A stretch of 64,000 bases of DNA, from contig NC_010528.1 of the NCBI RefSeq assembly GCF_000069785.1, positions 3,202,001 to 3,266,000 of the forward strand, given 5' to 3'. The stretch comes from Cupriavidus taiwanensis LMG 19424. GTDB taxonomy: Bacteria > Pseudomonadota > Gammaproteobacteria > Burkholderiales > Burkholderiaceae. Positions 8,462 through 18,226 of the stretch are shown here, piece by piece. The position numbers and the translations under genes are program-made. Under the pieces are notes generated by a model. That model ran no database searches and had not been told where the DNA came from. It saw only the letters and a program-made list of their open reading frames with translations. How positions within the stretch are numbered: position 1 is the first letter of the stretch; each line of letters opens with the position of its first letter.

Positions 8462-8490
8462 TTGCATACAAAAATGATATGCACTATATT
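8462..8490 (+). promoter_or_regulatory. Promoter overlapped by an inverted repeat, likely GntR operator
   Basis: TTGCAT (8462-8467), a 17-base spacer and TATATT (8485-8490) make a good sigma-70 promoter toward the symporter gene. Arms TGCATA (8463-8468) and TATGCA (8478-8483) form an inverted repeat inside it. The GntR regulator encoded after the symporter is the natural candidate to bind here; that link is inference. The patch is AT-rich against a GC-rich background. Confidence 0.55.
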
Positions 8491-8731
8491 CGCTTCCACG
8501 TTCAGACAATCCGCTGCGGACAATCCGGTCCAGACAACGGATGGCGTGGAGTCCGCCCCAACAGGGGGGCTGTCCGCGCGGTGGCGTGCTCCCGACCCGG
8601 GAGACCAGCCCGGAACGTAAGGCCGGCAGTCCAACCCAGCCGTCAGAGCAGCACGGGGCCGCCGGTGATTCCTGGATCGAAATGGGCCAGCCAGCGCACT
8701 TGCGCCGGACCGGCCCCGCACGGAGACAACC
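8491..8731 (+). other. Long untranslated leader with short direct repeats
   Basis: About 235 bases separate the promoter at 8462-8490 from the symporter ATG. The first part holds near repeats of GACAATCCG (at about 8513, 8528 and, in changed form, 8543). The rest is GC-rich with possible hairpins such as GCTCCCGACCCGGGAG. I see no gene and no riboswitch I recognise. Confidence 0.4.
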
Positions 8732-10129
8732 ATGCAGCACGCAGTTCCCTCGCAGCAGCGCCCGGGCACACCCCGCCTGCACACCCGCTTTACCCGCTCG
8801 CTGTTTGGCCAGGTGCTGATCGCCCTGGTGATCGGCACCGCACTCGGCCTGGCGTTTCCCGAATTCGCCGCCAAGCTCAAGCCGCTCGGCGACGCCTTTA
8901 TCAAGCTGATCAAGATGCTGATCGGCCCGATCGTGTTCTGCGTGGTGGTGGCCGGCATCTGCGGCGCCGGCGAGCTGAAGAAGGTGGGCCGCGTCGGCAT
9001 CAAGGCGGTGGTGTACTTCGAGGTGGTCACCACCATCGCGCTGGCGCTGGGCATCGTGCTGGCCTACGTGTTCCAGCCGGGCGTGGGCATGAACGTCGAT
9101 CCCCGTTCGCTCGACGCCTCGGCCATCGCAGGCTTTATCGACAATGCAACCAAGGTGAAGGACCAGGGCACGGTCGACTTCCTGCTCAAGCTGATTCCCA
9201 ATACCGTGTTCGGCGCCTTCGCCAACGGCGACGTGCTGCAGGTGCTGGTGGTATCGATCCTGTTCGGCTGCGCGCTGTCGCTGGTGGGCGAGCCCGGCCG
9301 GCCGCTGGTCAGCCTGATCGATACCTTCTCGCACACTCTGTTCAAGATGATGGGCTTCATCATCAAGCTGGCGCCGCTGGGCGTGCTGGGCGCGGTGGCG
9401 TTCACGGTCGGCAAGTACGGCATCGGCTCGCTCAAGCAGCTCGGCTTCCTGGTGCTGCTGTTCTACGGCGCGGTGAGCGTATTCGTGCTCGTGGTGCTGG
9501 GCGGCATCATGCGCGCGTGCGGCTTCTCGGTGATCAAGCTGATCCGCTACCTGCGCGCCGAGCTGCTGGTGGTGCTGGGCACCGCCTCGTCCGACAGCGT
9601 GCTGCCGCAGGTGATGAAGAAGCTCGAGTTCATGGGCGTGAAGAAGTCGGTGGTGGGCCTGGTGATTCCGACCGGCTACTCATTCAACCTCGACGCGTTC
9701 TCGATCTACCTGACGCTGGCCGCGGTCTTTATCGCGCAGGCGACCAACACGCCGCTGGCGATGGCCGATCTGCTCGGCATCCTGGCGGTGGCGCTGATTA
9801 CCTCCAAGGGCGCGCACGGCATTCCCGGCTCGGCCATCGTGATCCTGGCCGCGACGCTGTCGGCACATCCGGCGATCCCGGCGATCGGCCTGGTGCTGGT
9901 GTTGTCGGTGGACTGGTTCATCGGCATCGCGCGCGCGCTGGGCAACCTGATCGGCAACTGCGTCGCCACCGTGGTAGTGGCCGCGTGGGAGAAAGATATC
10001 GACCGCGCCCGGGCCCATGGCGTGCTGAACGGCACCATCGAGTCAGCCGACCTGGACGCCGGCCTGGCCGCGATGGCGCAAGACGCCGCGGCCCCGGCCA
10101 TCGTGCCGGGCCCGGTCGCGGGGCGCTAG
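8732..10129 (+). CDS. Dicarboxylate/amino acid:cation symporter, DctA-like
   Basis: A 465-residue inner-membrane secondary transporter of the DAACS family (DctA, GltP, GltT), importing C4-dicarboxylates or acidic amino acids with Na+ or H+. The N-terminus (SLFGQVLIALVIGTALGLAFPE) starts the first of eight membrane helices. The conserved cores are visible: the serine-rich GTASSDSVLPQVMKKLE hairpin loop, the TM7 block PTGYSFNLDAFSIYLTLAAVFIAQ, and the second re-entrant loop SKGAHGIPGSAIVILA. A GGAGAC site precedes the ATG. It is divergent from the carbamoylase-type gene and followed 47 bases later by a GntR regulator. Many DctA proteins are about 430-450 residues; the extra length is at the termini. 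Substrate is inferred only by family. Confidence 0.88.
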   Translation: MQHAVPSQQRPGTPRLHTRFTRSLFGQVLIALVIGTALGLAFPEFAAKLKPLGDAFIKLIKMLIGPIVFCVVVAGICGAGELKKVGRVGIKAVVYFEVVTTIALALGIVLAYVFQPGVGMNVDPRSLDASAIAGFIDNATKVKDQGTVDFLLKLIPNTVFGAFANGDVLQVLVVSILFGCALSLVGEPGRPLVSLIDTFSHTLFKMMGFIIKLAPLGVLGAVAFTVGKYGIGSLKQLGFLVLLFYGAVSVFVLVVLGGIMRACGFSVIKLIRYLRAELLVVLGTASSDSVLPQVMKKLEFMGVKKSVVGLVIPTGYSFNLDAFSIYLTLAAVFIAQATNTPLAMADLLGILAVALITSKGAHGIPGSAIVILAATLSAHPAIPAIGLVLVLSVDWFIGIARALGNLIGNCVATVVVAAWEKDIDRARAHGVLNGTIESADLDAGLAAMAQDAAAPAIVPGPVAGR

Positions 10130-10176
10130 AATCACGCATCTCCCCAACCGCGCAGCCTCTGCGCAAGTGCGCTGCC

Positions 10177-10869
10177 ATGCCCGAGCATATCGATCCTGAC
10201 ATGACCGCCGAAGCGATCGCCGACGACATCGTCGCGGCCATCGTTTCGCATCGCCTGCCGCCCGGCACCAAGCTGCGCGAGGAGGCGCTGGCCAGTGTCT
10301 ACCGCGTCAGCCGCACCAAGGTGCGCGCGGCGCTGCTGATGCTGTCCAAGGACAAGGTCATCCAGATCGTGCCGGACAAAGGGGCGTTCGTGGCCAAGCC
10401 CAGCGCCGAGGAGGCGCGCGAGGTGTTCGCCGTGCGCCGCATCCTGGAAGCCGCGCTGGCGCGCGAGTTTGTCGCCAAGGCCACCGCCGCCGACTACAAG
10501 CGCATCGACCGCCACCTGGCGGCCGAGCGCAAGTCGCTGGCGGGCAACGATGCCCAGGTGCGCACCCGGCTGCTGGGCGACTTCCATATCGTGCTGGCCG
10601 AGGTGGTCGGCAACGGCGTGCTGACCGAGATGATGCGCGAGCTGTCGGCGCGCAGCGCGGTCATCACCATGCTGTACCAGTCGCGCCGCGACGCGGCCTG
10701 CTCGTCGGACGAGCACCGCGAGTTTATCGAGGCGGCGCGTGCCGGCGATGTCGAGCGCGCCGTCACGCTGATGGTGGACCACCTGGGCCACGTGGAAGGC
10801 GCGCTGCATTTCGAGGAAACGGCGCCGGTGGCGCGCGGCAAGGACCTGGTTGCCGCACTGCTGGCCTAG
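10177..10869 (+). CDS. GntR-family transcriptional regulator (FadR/FCD type)
   Basis: A 230-residue DNA-binding regulator. The winged helix covers about residues 8-75 (IADDIVAAIVSHRLPPGTKLREEALASVYRVSRTKVRAALLML), with the usual GntR sequence PGTKLREE. An all-helical FCD effector-binding domain follows (FAVRRILEAALAREFV, then DFHIVLAEVVGNGVL with a metal-ligand-like His, and DEHREFIEAARAGD with a second His). Such domains sense small carboxylates. The start at 10177 follows the symporter stop by 47 bases; ATG 10201 is a possible alternative. It likely controls the symporter and the divergent hydrolase through the inverted repeat at 8463-8483. Confidence 0.85.
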   Translation: MPEHIDPDMTAEAIADDIVAAIVSHRLPPGTKLREEALASVYRVSRTKVRAALLMLSKDKVIQIVPDKGAFVAKPSAEEAREVFAVRRILEAALAREFVAKATAADYKRIDRHLAAERKSLAGNDAQVRTRLLGDFHIVLAEVVGNGVLTEMMRELSARSAVITMLYQSRRDAACSSDEHREFIEAARAGDVERAVTLMVDHLGHVEGALHFEETAPVARGKDLVAALLA

Positions 10870-10928
10870 CCGCGACACGCTCTTCTGCTGCCGCATTGGC
10901 ATCCCCTTCCGGTCCTGGTGCAGGCCGC

Positions 10929-10942
10929 TTGATGTGAGTCAA
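10929..10942 (+). promoter_or_regulatory. FNR/Anr/Dnr-type box
   Basis: TTGAT-GTGA-GTCAA, a 5-4-5 arrangement matching the FNR-family consensus TTGATNNNNATCAA at all but one base. Its centre lies 32 bases before the centre of a weak -10 hexamer (CAAACT, 10965-10970), the spacing expected for a class II FNR-activated promoter and the same as at the hemN box (36832-36845). It drives no protein gene; the downstream segment ends at the terminator 11042-11080. Confidence 0.6.
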
Positions 10943-10976
10943 AGCACCCCGGGCCGCCCGCGCGCAAACTTCATCT

Positions 10977-11080
10977 CGCCATGAAGACGCGGGGGCGCAC
11001 TTCATGAGCACTCGCCTGCCGGCACCTCATCGTCGGCAGGCAGCCCGCACGCTGCAACGGTGTGCGGGCTTTCTTTTTTC
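10977..11080 (+). ncRNA. Candidate FNR-controlled small RNA (about 104 nt)
   Basis: Between the GntR gene and the SDR gene lies a compact unit: an FNR-type box, an expected start near 10977 and three successive hairpins ending in an intrinsic terminator. Hairpin 1 pairs ATGAAG (10981-10986) with CTTCAT (11000-11005). Hairpin 2 pairs GCCTGCCG (11014-11021) with CGGCAGGC (11034-11041) and exposes a loop containing CACCTCAT, complementary to a Shine-Dalgarno plus ATG. Hairpin 3 is the terminator with a T-rich tail. Such an organisation resembles FNR-activated regulatory RNAs known in other bacteria (FnrS in E. coli, PhrS in Pseudomonas, AniS in Neisseria), though I see no sequence match to them. 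No convincing protein frame fits. Confidence 0.5.
11042..11080 (+). terminator. Intrinsic terminator of the candidate small RNA
   Basis: AGCCCGCAC (11042-11050) pairs with GTGCGGGCT (11062-11070), followed by TTCTTTTTTC. It is not adjacent to any plus-strand protein gene end (the GntR stop is 170 bases upstream). Confidence 0.8.
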
Positions 11081-11464
11081 TGAGGACGGGGTTCCGCGGC
11101 GCCGAATGGCGCGCTGCCCCGCGGCCTCGAACCGGTGCCGTCCCGCACCGGATTTTCCCTTTTCCGACAGCGGGTTGCGGTGCGCCGCGCCCACGCTCGG
11201 GATTGCCGCCCGGTCGGGTCGTGCGCATCCCGCGCGGGCTTGCGCGCCGGCCACGCTCGAAAAGCGAATCGCGCCTTCGGGTTAGCATGCCGCAGGCCCC
11301 GCCAAGAGGCCCGCGCTGTCCCGCCACGCTGCGGTGGCAGCCGCACACGATAACGATCACAGGGAGACCGCCATGCGCCATCGCGCGATACCTGCCGTGC
11401 CGCCGCACTGCCGGCGCTAGCTCTCGCCTGAATCCCCTGCTTCCCGATCGAAAAAGGACTTCCC
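11081..11464. other. Spacer upstream of the SDR gene
   Basis: No gene is supported in this 384-base stretch. The only item of note is a 15-codon frame (11373-11420) with an AGGGAGA site just before its ATG, ending 44 bases before the SDR gene; it could be a leader peptide but has no recognisable content. No clear promoter was found. Confidence 0.4.
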
Positions 11465-12268
11465 ATGCCCAGCGCCTTCCGCCCCGACGCCTTTGCCGGC
11501 AAGACCGTATTCGTCGCCGGCGCCTCATCCGGCATCAACCTTGGCATCGCGCACGGCTTTGCGCGCGCCGGCGCCAGGTTGGCGCTGATCAGCCGCACCG
11601 CCGAGCGCATCCAGGCCGCTGCCGACACCATCACCGCGGCCGGCGGCACCGCCATCGGCATGGCTGCCGACGTGCGCGACTACGCCGCGGTCGAAGCGGC
11701 CTTTGTACGCGTGCAGGACGAACTGGGCCCGATCGACGTGGTCATCTCCGGCGCCGCCGGCAATTTCCTGGCGCCCGTGGTCGGCATGTCGGCCAACGCC
11801 TTCAAGACCGTGGTCGATATCGACCTGCTCGGCACCTTCAACGTGTTCCGCGCCAGCTTCGACCACCTCAACAAGCCGGGCGCGTCGCTGATCGCGATCA
11901 CCGCGCCGCAGGCGGTCAACGCCATGATGTTCCAGGCCCATGCCTGCGCCGCCAAGGCCGGCATCAACATGCTGATCAAGTGCCTGGCGATGGAATGGGG
12001 CCCGGCCGGCGTGCGCGTGAACGGCATCTCCCCCGGCCCGATCGCCGACACCGAGGGCATGGCGCGGCTGGCCCCCACGCCCGAGATCGAGGCCCGCTAC
12101 AAGGCGCGCCTGGCACTGCGCGACTACGGCACCAAGGACGACATCGCCGACGCCGCGATGTACCTGAGCAGCGACAACGCCCGCTACGTCACCGGCACCA
12201 TCCTCGACTGCGACGGCGGCAGCAAGCTGGGCGACGCCTCGGCCGACGCGCTGAAGAAGCCGCAATAG
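11465..12268 (+). CDS. SDR-family oxidoreductase, 2,4-dienoyl-CoA reductase-like
   Basis: A 267-residue Rossmann-fold enzyme of the short-chain dehydrogenase/reductase family. The cofactor motif is FVAGASSGINLGIAHGFARAG, and ISGAAGNFLAP corresponds to the NAG motif. The catalytic Lys is in HACAAKAGINMLIKCLAMEWGP, but the position four residues before it, normally Tyr, is Ala. The same loss and the MEWGP block occur in peroxisomal and mitochondrial 2,4-dienoyl-CoA reductases, which use a different acid. That, plus the two crotonase genes directly downstream, favours a role in oxidation of unsaturated or unusual acyl-CoAs. AAGGA precedes the ATG. Reaction is inferred from the family, not proven. 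Confidence 0.8.
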   Translation: MPSAFRPDAFAGKTVFVAGASSGINLGIAHGFARAGARLALISRTAERIQAAADTITAAGGTAIGMAADVRDYAAVEAAFVRVQDELGPIDVVISGAAGNFLAPVVGMSANAFKTVVDIDLLGTFNVFRASFDHLNKPGASLIAITAPQAVNAMMFQAHACAAKAGINMLIKCLAMEWGPAGVRVNGISPGPIADTEGMARLAPTPEIEARYKARLALRDYGTKDDIADAAMYLSSDNARYVTGTILDCDGGSKLGDASADALKKPQ

Positions 12269-12320
12269 ACCGACATCGATACCCGCACCCGCAACGACCC
12301 AGAACACCAGGAGAACAACC

Positions 12321-13100
12321 ATGACTTCAACCGTCCTCTACCAAGCCAGCGAAGGCGTGGCCACGCTGACCCTGAACCGCCCGGACGTGCTCAATGCACT
12401 GAACGCCGACATCCTGCGCGAACTGCGCGAGGCCGTGGACCGCGCCGCGGCCGACGCCGAGGTGCGCGCCGTGCTGCTGACCGGTGCCGGCCGCGGCTTC
12501 TGCGCCGGCGCCGACCTGGCCGCGCGCCAGGGTGGCGGCGTGTCCGATTCCGGCACGCTGCTGCGCGAGCGCTACCACCCCATCATCATGGCGCTGCGCG
12601 AGATGCCCAAGCCGGTCATCACCGCGGTCAACGGCGTGGCGGCCGGCGCCGGCATGAGTTTGGCGCTGGCGGGCGACGTGGTGCTGGCGGCGCGCTCGGC
12701 CAGTTTCCTGCAGGCGTTCTCCAAGATCGGCCTGATCCCGGATGCCGGCAGCACCTACTTCCTGCCGCGCTATGCGGGCGAGATGCGCGCCCGCGCGCTG
12801 GCCATCCTGGCCGAGAAGATCGACGCCGAAGAAGCCCACCGCATCGGCCTGGTGTGGAAGGTCCATGAGGACGCCGCGTTGCAGGACGAGGCCGGCAAGC
12901 TGGCCCGCCACCTGGCGAGCATGCCGACCATGGCCTACGCCATGATCAAGGAAGCGCTCAACCAGAGCTTCAGCAATGACCTTGCCGCGCAGCTCGAGGT
13001 GGAAGCCACGCTGCAGTCGCGCGCCAGCCGCACTGAAGACTGCAAGGAAGGCGTGGCGGCCTTCGTCGAGAAGCGCAAGCCGCAGTTCAAGGGCCGCTGA
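12321..13100 (+). CDS. Enoyl-CoA hydratase/isomerase, PaaG-like
   Basis: A 259-residue crotonase-fold protein. Oxyanion-hole segments are visible at GFCAGADLAAR and at VNGVAAGAGMSLALAGDVVLAA. The active-site loop FSKIGLIPDAGSTYFLPRYAG keeps an Asp at the position used by PaaG-type isomerases, in contrast to the Glu of ordinary hydratases. PaaG converts the phenylacetyl-CoA epoxide to an oxepin and also shifts double bonds in enoyl-CoAs. No other paa genes are present, so a general enoyl-CoA isomerase acting with the upstream SDR is as likely. An AGGAG site lies before the ATG, 52 bases after the SDR stop. Same operon as the next crotonase. Confidence 0.85.
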   Translation: MTSTVLYQASEGVATLTLNRPDVLNALNADILRELREAVDRAAADAEVRAVLLTGAGRGFCAGADLAARQGGGVSDSGTLLRERYHPIIMALREMPKPVITAVNGVAAGAGMSLALAGDVVLAARSASFLQAFSKIGLIPDAGSTYFLPRYAGEMRARALAILAEKIDAEEAHRIGLVWKVHEDAALQDEAGKLARHLASMPTMAYAMIKEALNQSFSNDLAAQLEVEATLQSRASRTEDCKEGVAAFVEKRKPQFKGR

Positions 13101-13134
13101 GCGCGGCGCCGCCCACTTTCCAAGGAGCCCTCGC

Positions 13135-13968
13135 ATGAGCGCCAGCAACGAACGTATCCTCGTGACGATCGAAGGCGGCGTCGCCGACGTCCGCCTGAAC
13201 CGCCCCGACAAAATGAACGCGCTCGACCAGGCCATGTTCGATGCCCTGATCGAGACCGGCGAACGGCTCGCGCGCCTGCCGGACCTGCGCGCGGTGGTGC
13301 TGTCCGGCGAAGGCCGCGCCTTCTGCGCCGGGCTGGACATGGGCCGCATGGCCGGCATGCTGGCGGACGATGCGGGTGCGTCGCAGCACGACAGCATCGG
13401 CGCGGGCCGGCTCGGCCAGCGCACCCACGGCATCTCCAATCGCCCGCAATACGCCTGCATGGTCTGGCGCGAGCTGCCGGTGCCGGTCTTTGCCGCCGTG
13501 CACGGCGTGGCCTTCGGCGGCGGCCTGCAGGTGGCGCTGGGCGCGGACGTGCGCTACGTCGCGCCAGACGCCAGGCTGTCGGTGATGGAGCTGAAGTGGG
13601 GACTGGTGCCGGACATGGCGGGCATGGTGCTGACGCGCGGGCTGGTGCGCCCCGATGTGCTGCGCGAGCTGATCTACAGTGCGCGCGTGCTCAGCGGCAG
13701 CGAGGCATGCGAGCTGGGGCTCGGCACCTGCCTGGCCGACGACCCGCACGCCGCGGCGCTGGCCGCCGCGCGCGAGGTCGCGCAGAAAAACCCGCACGCG
13801 ATCCGCGCCGCCAAGCGGCTGATGGCGGTGGCCGAACGCGGCGACCACGCCGCCATCCTGCAGGCCGAGTCCGACGAGCAGGACCGGCTGGTGGGCTCGC
13901 CCAACCAGCGCGAGGCGGTGCTGGCCAACCTGGAGAAGCGCGTGCCGCGCTTCGTGCCGGCAGGCTGA
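13135..13968 (+). CDS. Crotonase-family enoyl-CoA hydratase
   Basis: A 277-residue crotonase-fold protein. The acyl-CoA-binding segments are DVRLNRPDKMNALDQAMFDAL and SGEGRAFCAGLDMGRMAG; the second oxyanion-hole segment is VHGVAFGGGLQVALGADVRYVAP, followed by MELKWGLVPDMAGM. A roughly 25-residue insert (about 80-105, LADDAGASQHDSIGAG) separates the first oxyanion loop from the core, as in several uncharacterised bacterial crotonases. The start at 13135 is set by AAGGAG at 13121-13126, 34 bases after the preceding gene. The active-site Glu pattern of classical hydratases is not obvious, so hydratase activity is uncertain. Third gene of the SDR-crotonase-crotonase operon. Confidence 0.8.
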   Translation: MSASNERILVTIEGGVADVRLNRPDKMNALDQAMFDALIETGERLARLPDLRAVVLSGEGRAFCAGLDMGRMAGMLADDAGASQHDSIGAGRLGQRTHGISNRPQYACMVWRELPVPVFAAVHGVAFGGGLQVALGADVRYVAPDARLSVMELKWGLVPDMAGMVLTRGLVRPDVLRELIYSARVLSGSEACELGLGTCLADDPHAAALAAAREVAQKNPHAIRAAKRLMAVAERGDHAAILQAESDEQDRLVGSPNQREAVLANLEKRVPRFVPAG

Positions 13969-13978
13969 AGCCAGCCGG

Positions 13979-14350
13979 TCAGTGGTGGCGCCGCCGCCGG
14001 TGCCACCACAGCGCATAGATGGCGACGTTCACCACCAGCACCACCAGGCCCAGCCACAGCTGCACCGTGGGCGTGAGCCCCGCCGGATAAATCAGCGGCA
14101 ACAGGTAGCGCTCGACAAAGCCGCCGCTGTAGCCGGCCTGCCCGGCAGCCTGGCGCAGCGAGTTTTCCAGCGGCGTCAGCGGACAGATCCAGCCGGCCCA
14201 TTCGATCAGCACGCCCCACACTGCCGCGGGCAGGTGCACCCATGCCGCACGCGGCCAGCGCAGTACCAGCAGGCCGCCCGCCACCACGAACACGATGAAC
14301 AGCGCGTGCGCGACGACCACCAGGTCGGCCAGCCAGGCGGCGATGGGCAT
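13979..14350 (-). CDS. DUF2784-family membrane protein
   Basis: A 123-residue inner-membrane protein with about three or four hydrophobic helices (AWLADLVVVAHALFIVFVVAGGLLVL; VHLPAAVWGVLIEWAGWICPLTPLE; VQLWLGLVVLVVNVAIYALWW). The segment HALFIVFVVAGG and the WICPLTPLEN block are typical of DUF2784, a family of unknown function. It converges on the third acyl-CoA gene with only 10 bases between stops and lies 17 bases downstream of the LysR regulator on the same strand, so the two are probably co-transcribed. Confidence 0.75.
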   Translation of the reverse strand: MPIAAWLADLVVVAHALFIVFVVAGGLLVLRWPRAAWVHLPAAVWGVLIEWAGWICPLTPLENSLRQAAGQAGYSGGFVERYLLPLIYPAGLTPTVQLWLGLVVLVVNVAIYALWWHRRRRHH

Positions 14351-14367
14351 GGCGTCGCGCGGCGGCC

Positions 14368-15288
14368 TCAGTTGCCGCCCGCGGTGTCCATCCAGTAACC
14401 CGGGCGCGCGAACTGCGCCTTCAGGTGCTCGATGAAGAAGCGGATCTTGGCCGGCACCGGACGCTGCTGCGGGTACACCGCAAGGATGTCGTAGGCGGGC
14501 AGCGCGTATTCGTCCAGCACCGTGATCAGCTCGCCGCTCTCGAGCTGCGGCAGGATCTCCCAGGTGGAGCGCCAGCCCAGCCCCAGTCCCTCACCGGTCC
14601 AGCGGTGCAGCAGCTCGCCGTCGTTGCAGTCCAGGTTGCCGTTGACGCGCACGGTCACGGTCTTGCCGTTCTGGCTGAAGTACCAGCCGCGCTGCTGCCC
14701 GCCCTGCAGGTTGAACGCCAGGCAGTTGTGCTGGGCCAGGTCGTCCAGGGTCTGCGGCACGCCGTATTTGGCAAAGTACGCCGGCGTGCCGCACACCACG
14801 CGCTTGTTCGACGCCAGCTTGATCGCGACAAAGTTCGGGTCGATCGCACCGCCAATGCGGATGCCGACGTCATAGCCCTCGCGCACCAGGTCGACCACGC
14901 GGTCGGTCAGGTTGAACGAGATCTGCACCTCGGGATTGCTGGCCAGGAATGCCGGCGCGTGCGGCGCCACGTGCTTGCGCCCGAATGCCGCCGGCGCCGA
15001 CACGATCAGGTGGCCGGTCGCCTTGTGCTTGCCTTCGGCAATCAGCATCTCGGCGCGGTCGAGGTCGGCCAGCGCCTTCTTGCACTGCTCCATGAACACC
15101 GCGCCCTGCTCGGTCACGGCGATGCGGCGCGTGGACCGGTGCAGCAGCTTGACGCCGATGCGGGCTTCGAGTGCGTTGATGCGGCGGCCGATCATCACCG
15201 GCGTGACGTTCTGCGTCAGTGCCGCGGCCGCCATGCTGCCGTGCTCCACCACGGCGATAAAGGCTTCGATTTGCTTGAGTTTGTCCAT
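14368..15288 (-). CDS. LysR-family transcriptional regulator
   Basis: A 306-residue LysR-type regulator. The winged helix-turn-helix occupies residues 1-60 (QIEAFIAVVEHGSMAAAALTQNVTPVMIGRRINALEARIGVKLLHRSTRRIAVTEQG, read in parts), and the effector-binding domain covers about 90-295. The sequence pattern, including LIVSAPAAFGRKHVAPHAPAFL and VDLVREGYDVGIRIG, is that of the CrgA/AaeR-like cluster of LysR proteins. I chose ATG 15288 since the frame upstream of it has no LysR homology. It usually acts on a divergent gene, but the divergent neighbour here is more than 1 kb away. Target and effector are unknown. Confidence 0.85.
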   Translation of the reverse strand: MDKLKQIEAFIAVVEHGSMAAAALTQNVTPVMIGRRINALEARIGVKLLHRSTRRIAVTEQGAVFMEQCKKALADLDRAEMLIAEGKHKATGHLIVSAPAAFGRKHVAPHAPAFLASNPEVQISFNLTDRVVDLVREGYDVGIRIGGAIDPNFVAIKLASNKRVVCGTPAYFAKYGVPQTLDDLAQHNCLAFNLQGGQQRGWYFSQNGKTVTVRVNGNLDCNDGELLHRWTGEGLGLGWRSTWEILPQLESGELITVLDEYALPAYDILAVYPQQRPVPAKIRFFIEHLKAQFARPGYWMDTAGGN

Positions 15289-15430
15289 CGGATATTCGTC
15301 TCCCGGGCGCCATTGTGCGGCATCGCCGGGGTTGTGGCATCCCTGCGCGGCTGATGGACCGGATCGAGGCCGCCGCATAAGGGCAGCCGCCAGGCCCGGC
15401 CACGGGCATGCGGCGGCACCCGGTGCGCGG

Positions 15431-16129
15431 CTACGTTGAACCCGCGCCAGCCGTGCGCTTGCCTAGCTGCGCGTTCAGTTCGGCCGCCTCGCCCAGCACA
15501 TGGGCCAGGCGCCGCAGCGGCCGGCTGCATTGCAGATGCAGGTACAGGTAGCCGGCGGCGCCGGTCACCAACATCACGCCGTAGAGCCACAGCAGCGTGC
15601 CGGCCAAGGCCTGCTGGCGCGGCAGCGCGGCCAGCACCGCGGCGGCCGGCGCCAGCGCCAGCAACACCGCCAGCGTGCGCGCGGCCCCCTCCCACAGCCG
15701 CAGCTGCAGCGCCACGCGCCGCTGGCGCGCCTGCAACTGCTGCGGCGGGATGCGCGCCAGCCGGCGCAGCAGCGCGTCTTCGGCGGCACTGTCGCGATCC
15801 AGCTCCGCGGCCTGCCATCGCAGCGGATGGCGCAGCCGCGCCAGCACCGTGCCGGCACGGGCCAGGACCGCACCGACATAGCACGCCGCCGCCAGGGCCA
15901 GCAGGGCCTCGAAGCCGCGCAGCGACCACACCGGCACGGCCTGCTTCAGCCCGAGACGCCAGGCTGCCAGGCCGGCCCCGCACAGCATCGTCGCGGCCAG
16001 CGCCGCGATAAAGCCCAGCCACAACGCGCGTCCGAGCCGGCTGTCCGGCCCGGGCGTGGGCGCCGGTGAGGCCGACGTGGAGGCCAGCGCTTCTAGCAGT
16101 TCGTAGGTGGACGGCAGCCTGGAATACAT
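15431..16129 (-). CDS. Four-helix membrane protein of unknown function
   Basis: A 232-residue protein with four likely membrane segments arranged as two pairs: about 35-57 (LGFIAALAATMLCGAGLAAW), 73-95 (FEALLALAAACYVGAVLA), 150-170 (LAVLLALAPAAAVLAAL) and 180-200 (LLWLYGVMLVTGAAGYLYLHL). A charged, Gln/Arg-rich loop of about 50 residues between pairs is predicted helical (LARIPPQQLQARQRRVALQLRLWE). Codon third positions are strongly G/C as in neighbours, supporting that it is real. I do not recognise the family. It stands alone between the LysR gene and gcl. Confidence 0.6.
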   Translation of the reverse strand: MYSRLPSTYELLEALASTSASPAPTPGPDSRLGRALWLGFIAALAATMLCGAGLAAWRLGLKQAVPVWSLRGFEALLALAAACYVGAVLARAGTVLARLRHPLRWQAAELDRDSAAEDALLRRLARIPPQQLQARQRRVALQLRLWEGAARTLAVLLALAPAAAVLAALPRQQALAGTLLWLYGVMLVTGAAGYLYLHLQCSRPLRRLAHVLGEAAELNAQLGKRTAGAGST

Positions 16130-16411
16130 GGTCGGCCCGGATCGCTTGGAATCCCGCCATTTTGCCGCAGCGCGCCGCGGCCGCCCCGCCTCGTGCTGGC
16201 GTACCCGGTGCTGCGCGGCGTGGCCGTACCGTCACACCGCATACGGAATGACCGGCGTCCGTGTACCCGTGCAGACCATCCAACCGGGCTTTCCGGCCCT
16301 ATTGCGTACCTCAGGTATCGAATCAACTGATCGCTCTTCTGTTTATCCCAACCGGGTTGCGGGAATAGGATCGACTCCAACGAAATTCCCACCATTACCG
16401 GAGACAAGATC

Positions 16412-18196
<1,785 letters not shown>

Positions 18197-18226
18197 GACC
18201 CTTCCCGCCCCCTGCAGGACCAGACC

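Noticed and set aside
7079-9334. A 751-codon version of the carbamoylase-type hydrolase
   Set aside because: The family N-terminus starts at ATG 8335. The upstream extension crosses the promoter region and the antisense of the symporter.
8410-10869. Single long frame covering the symporter region and the GntR gene
   Set aside because: Only the last 230 codons look like a protein (GntR); the earlier part is the wrong frame over the symporter gene.
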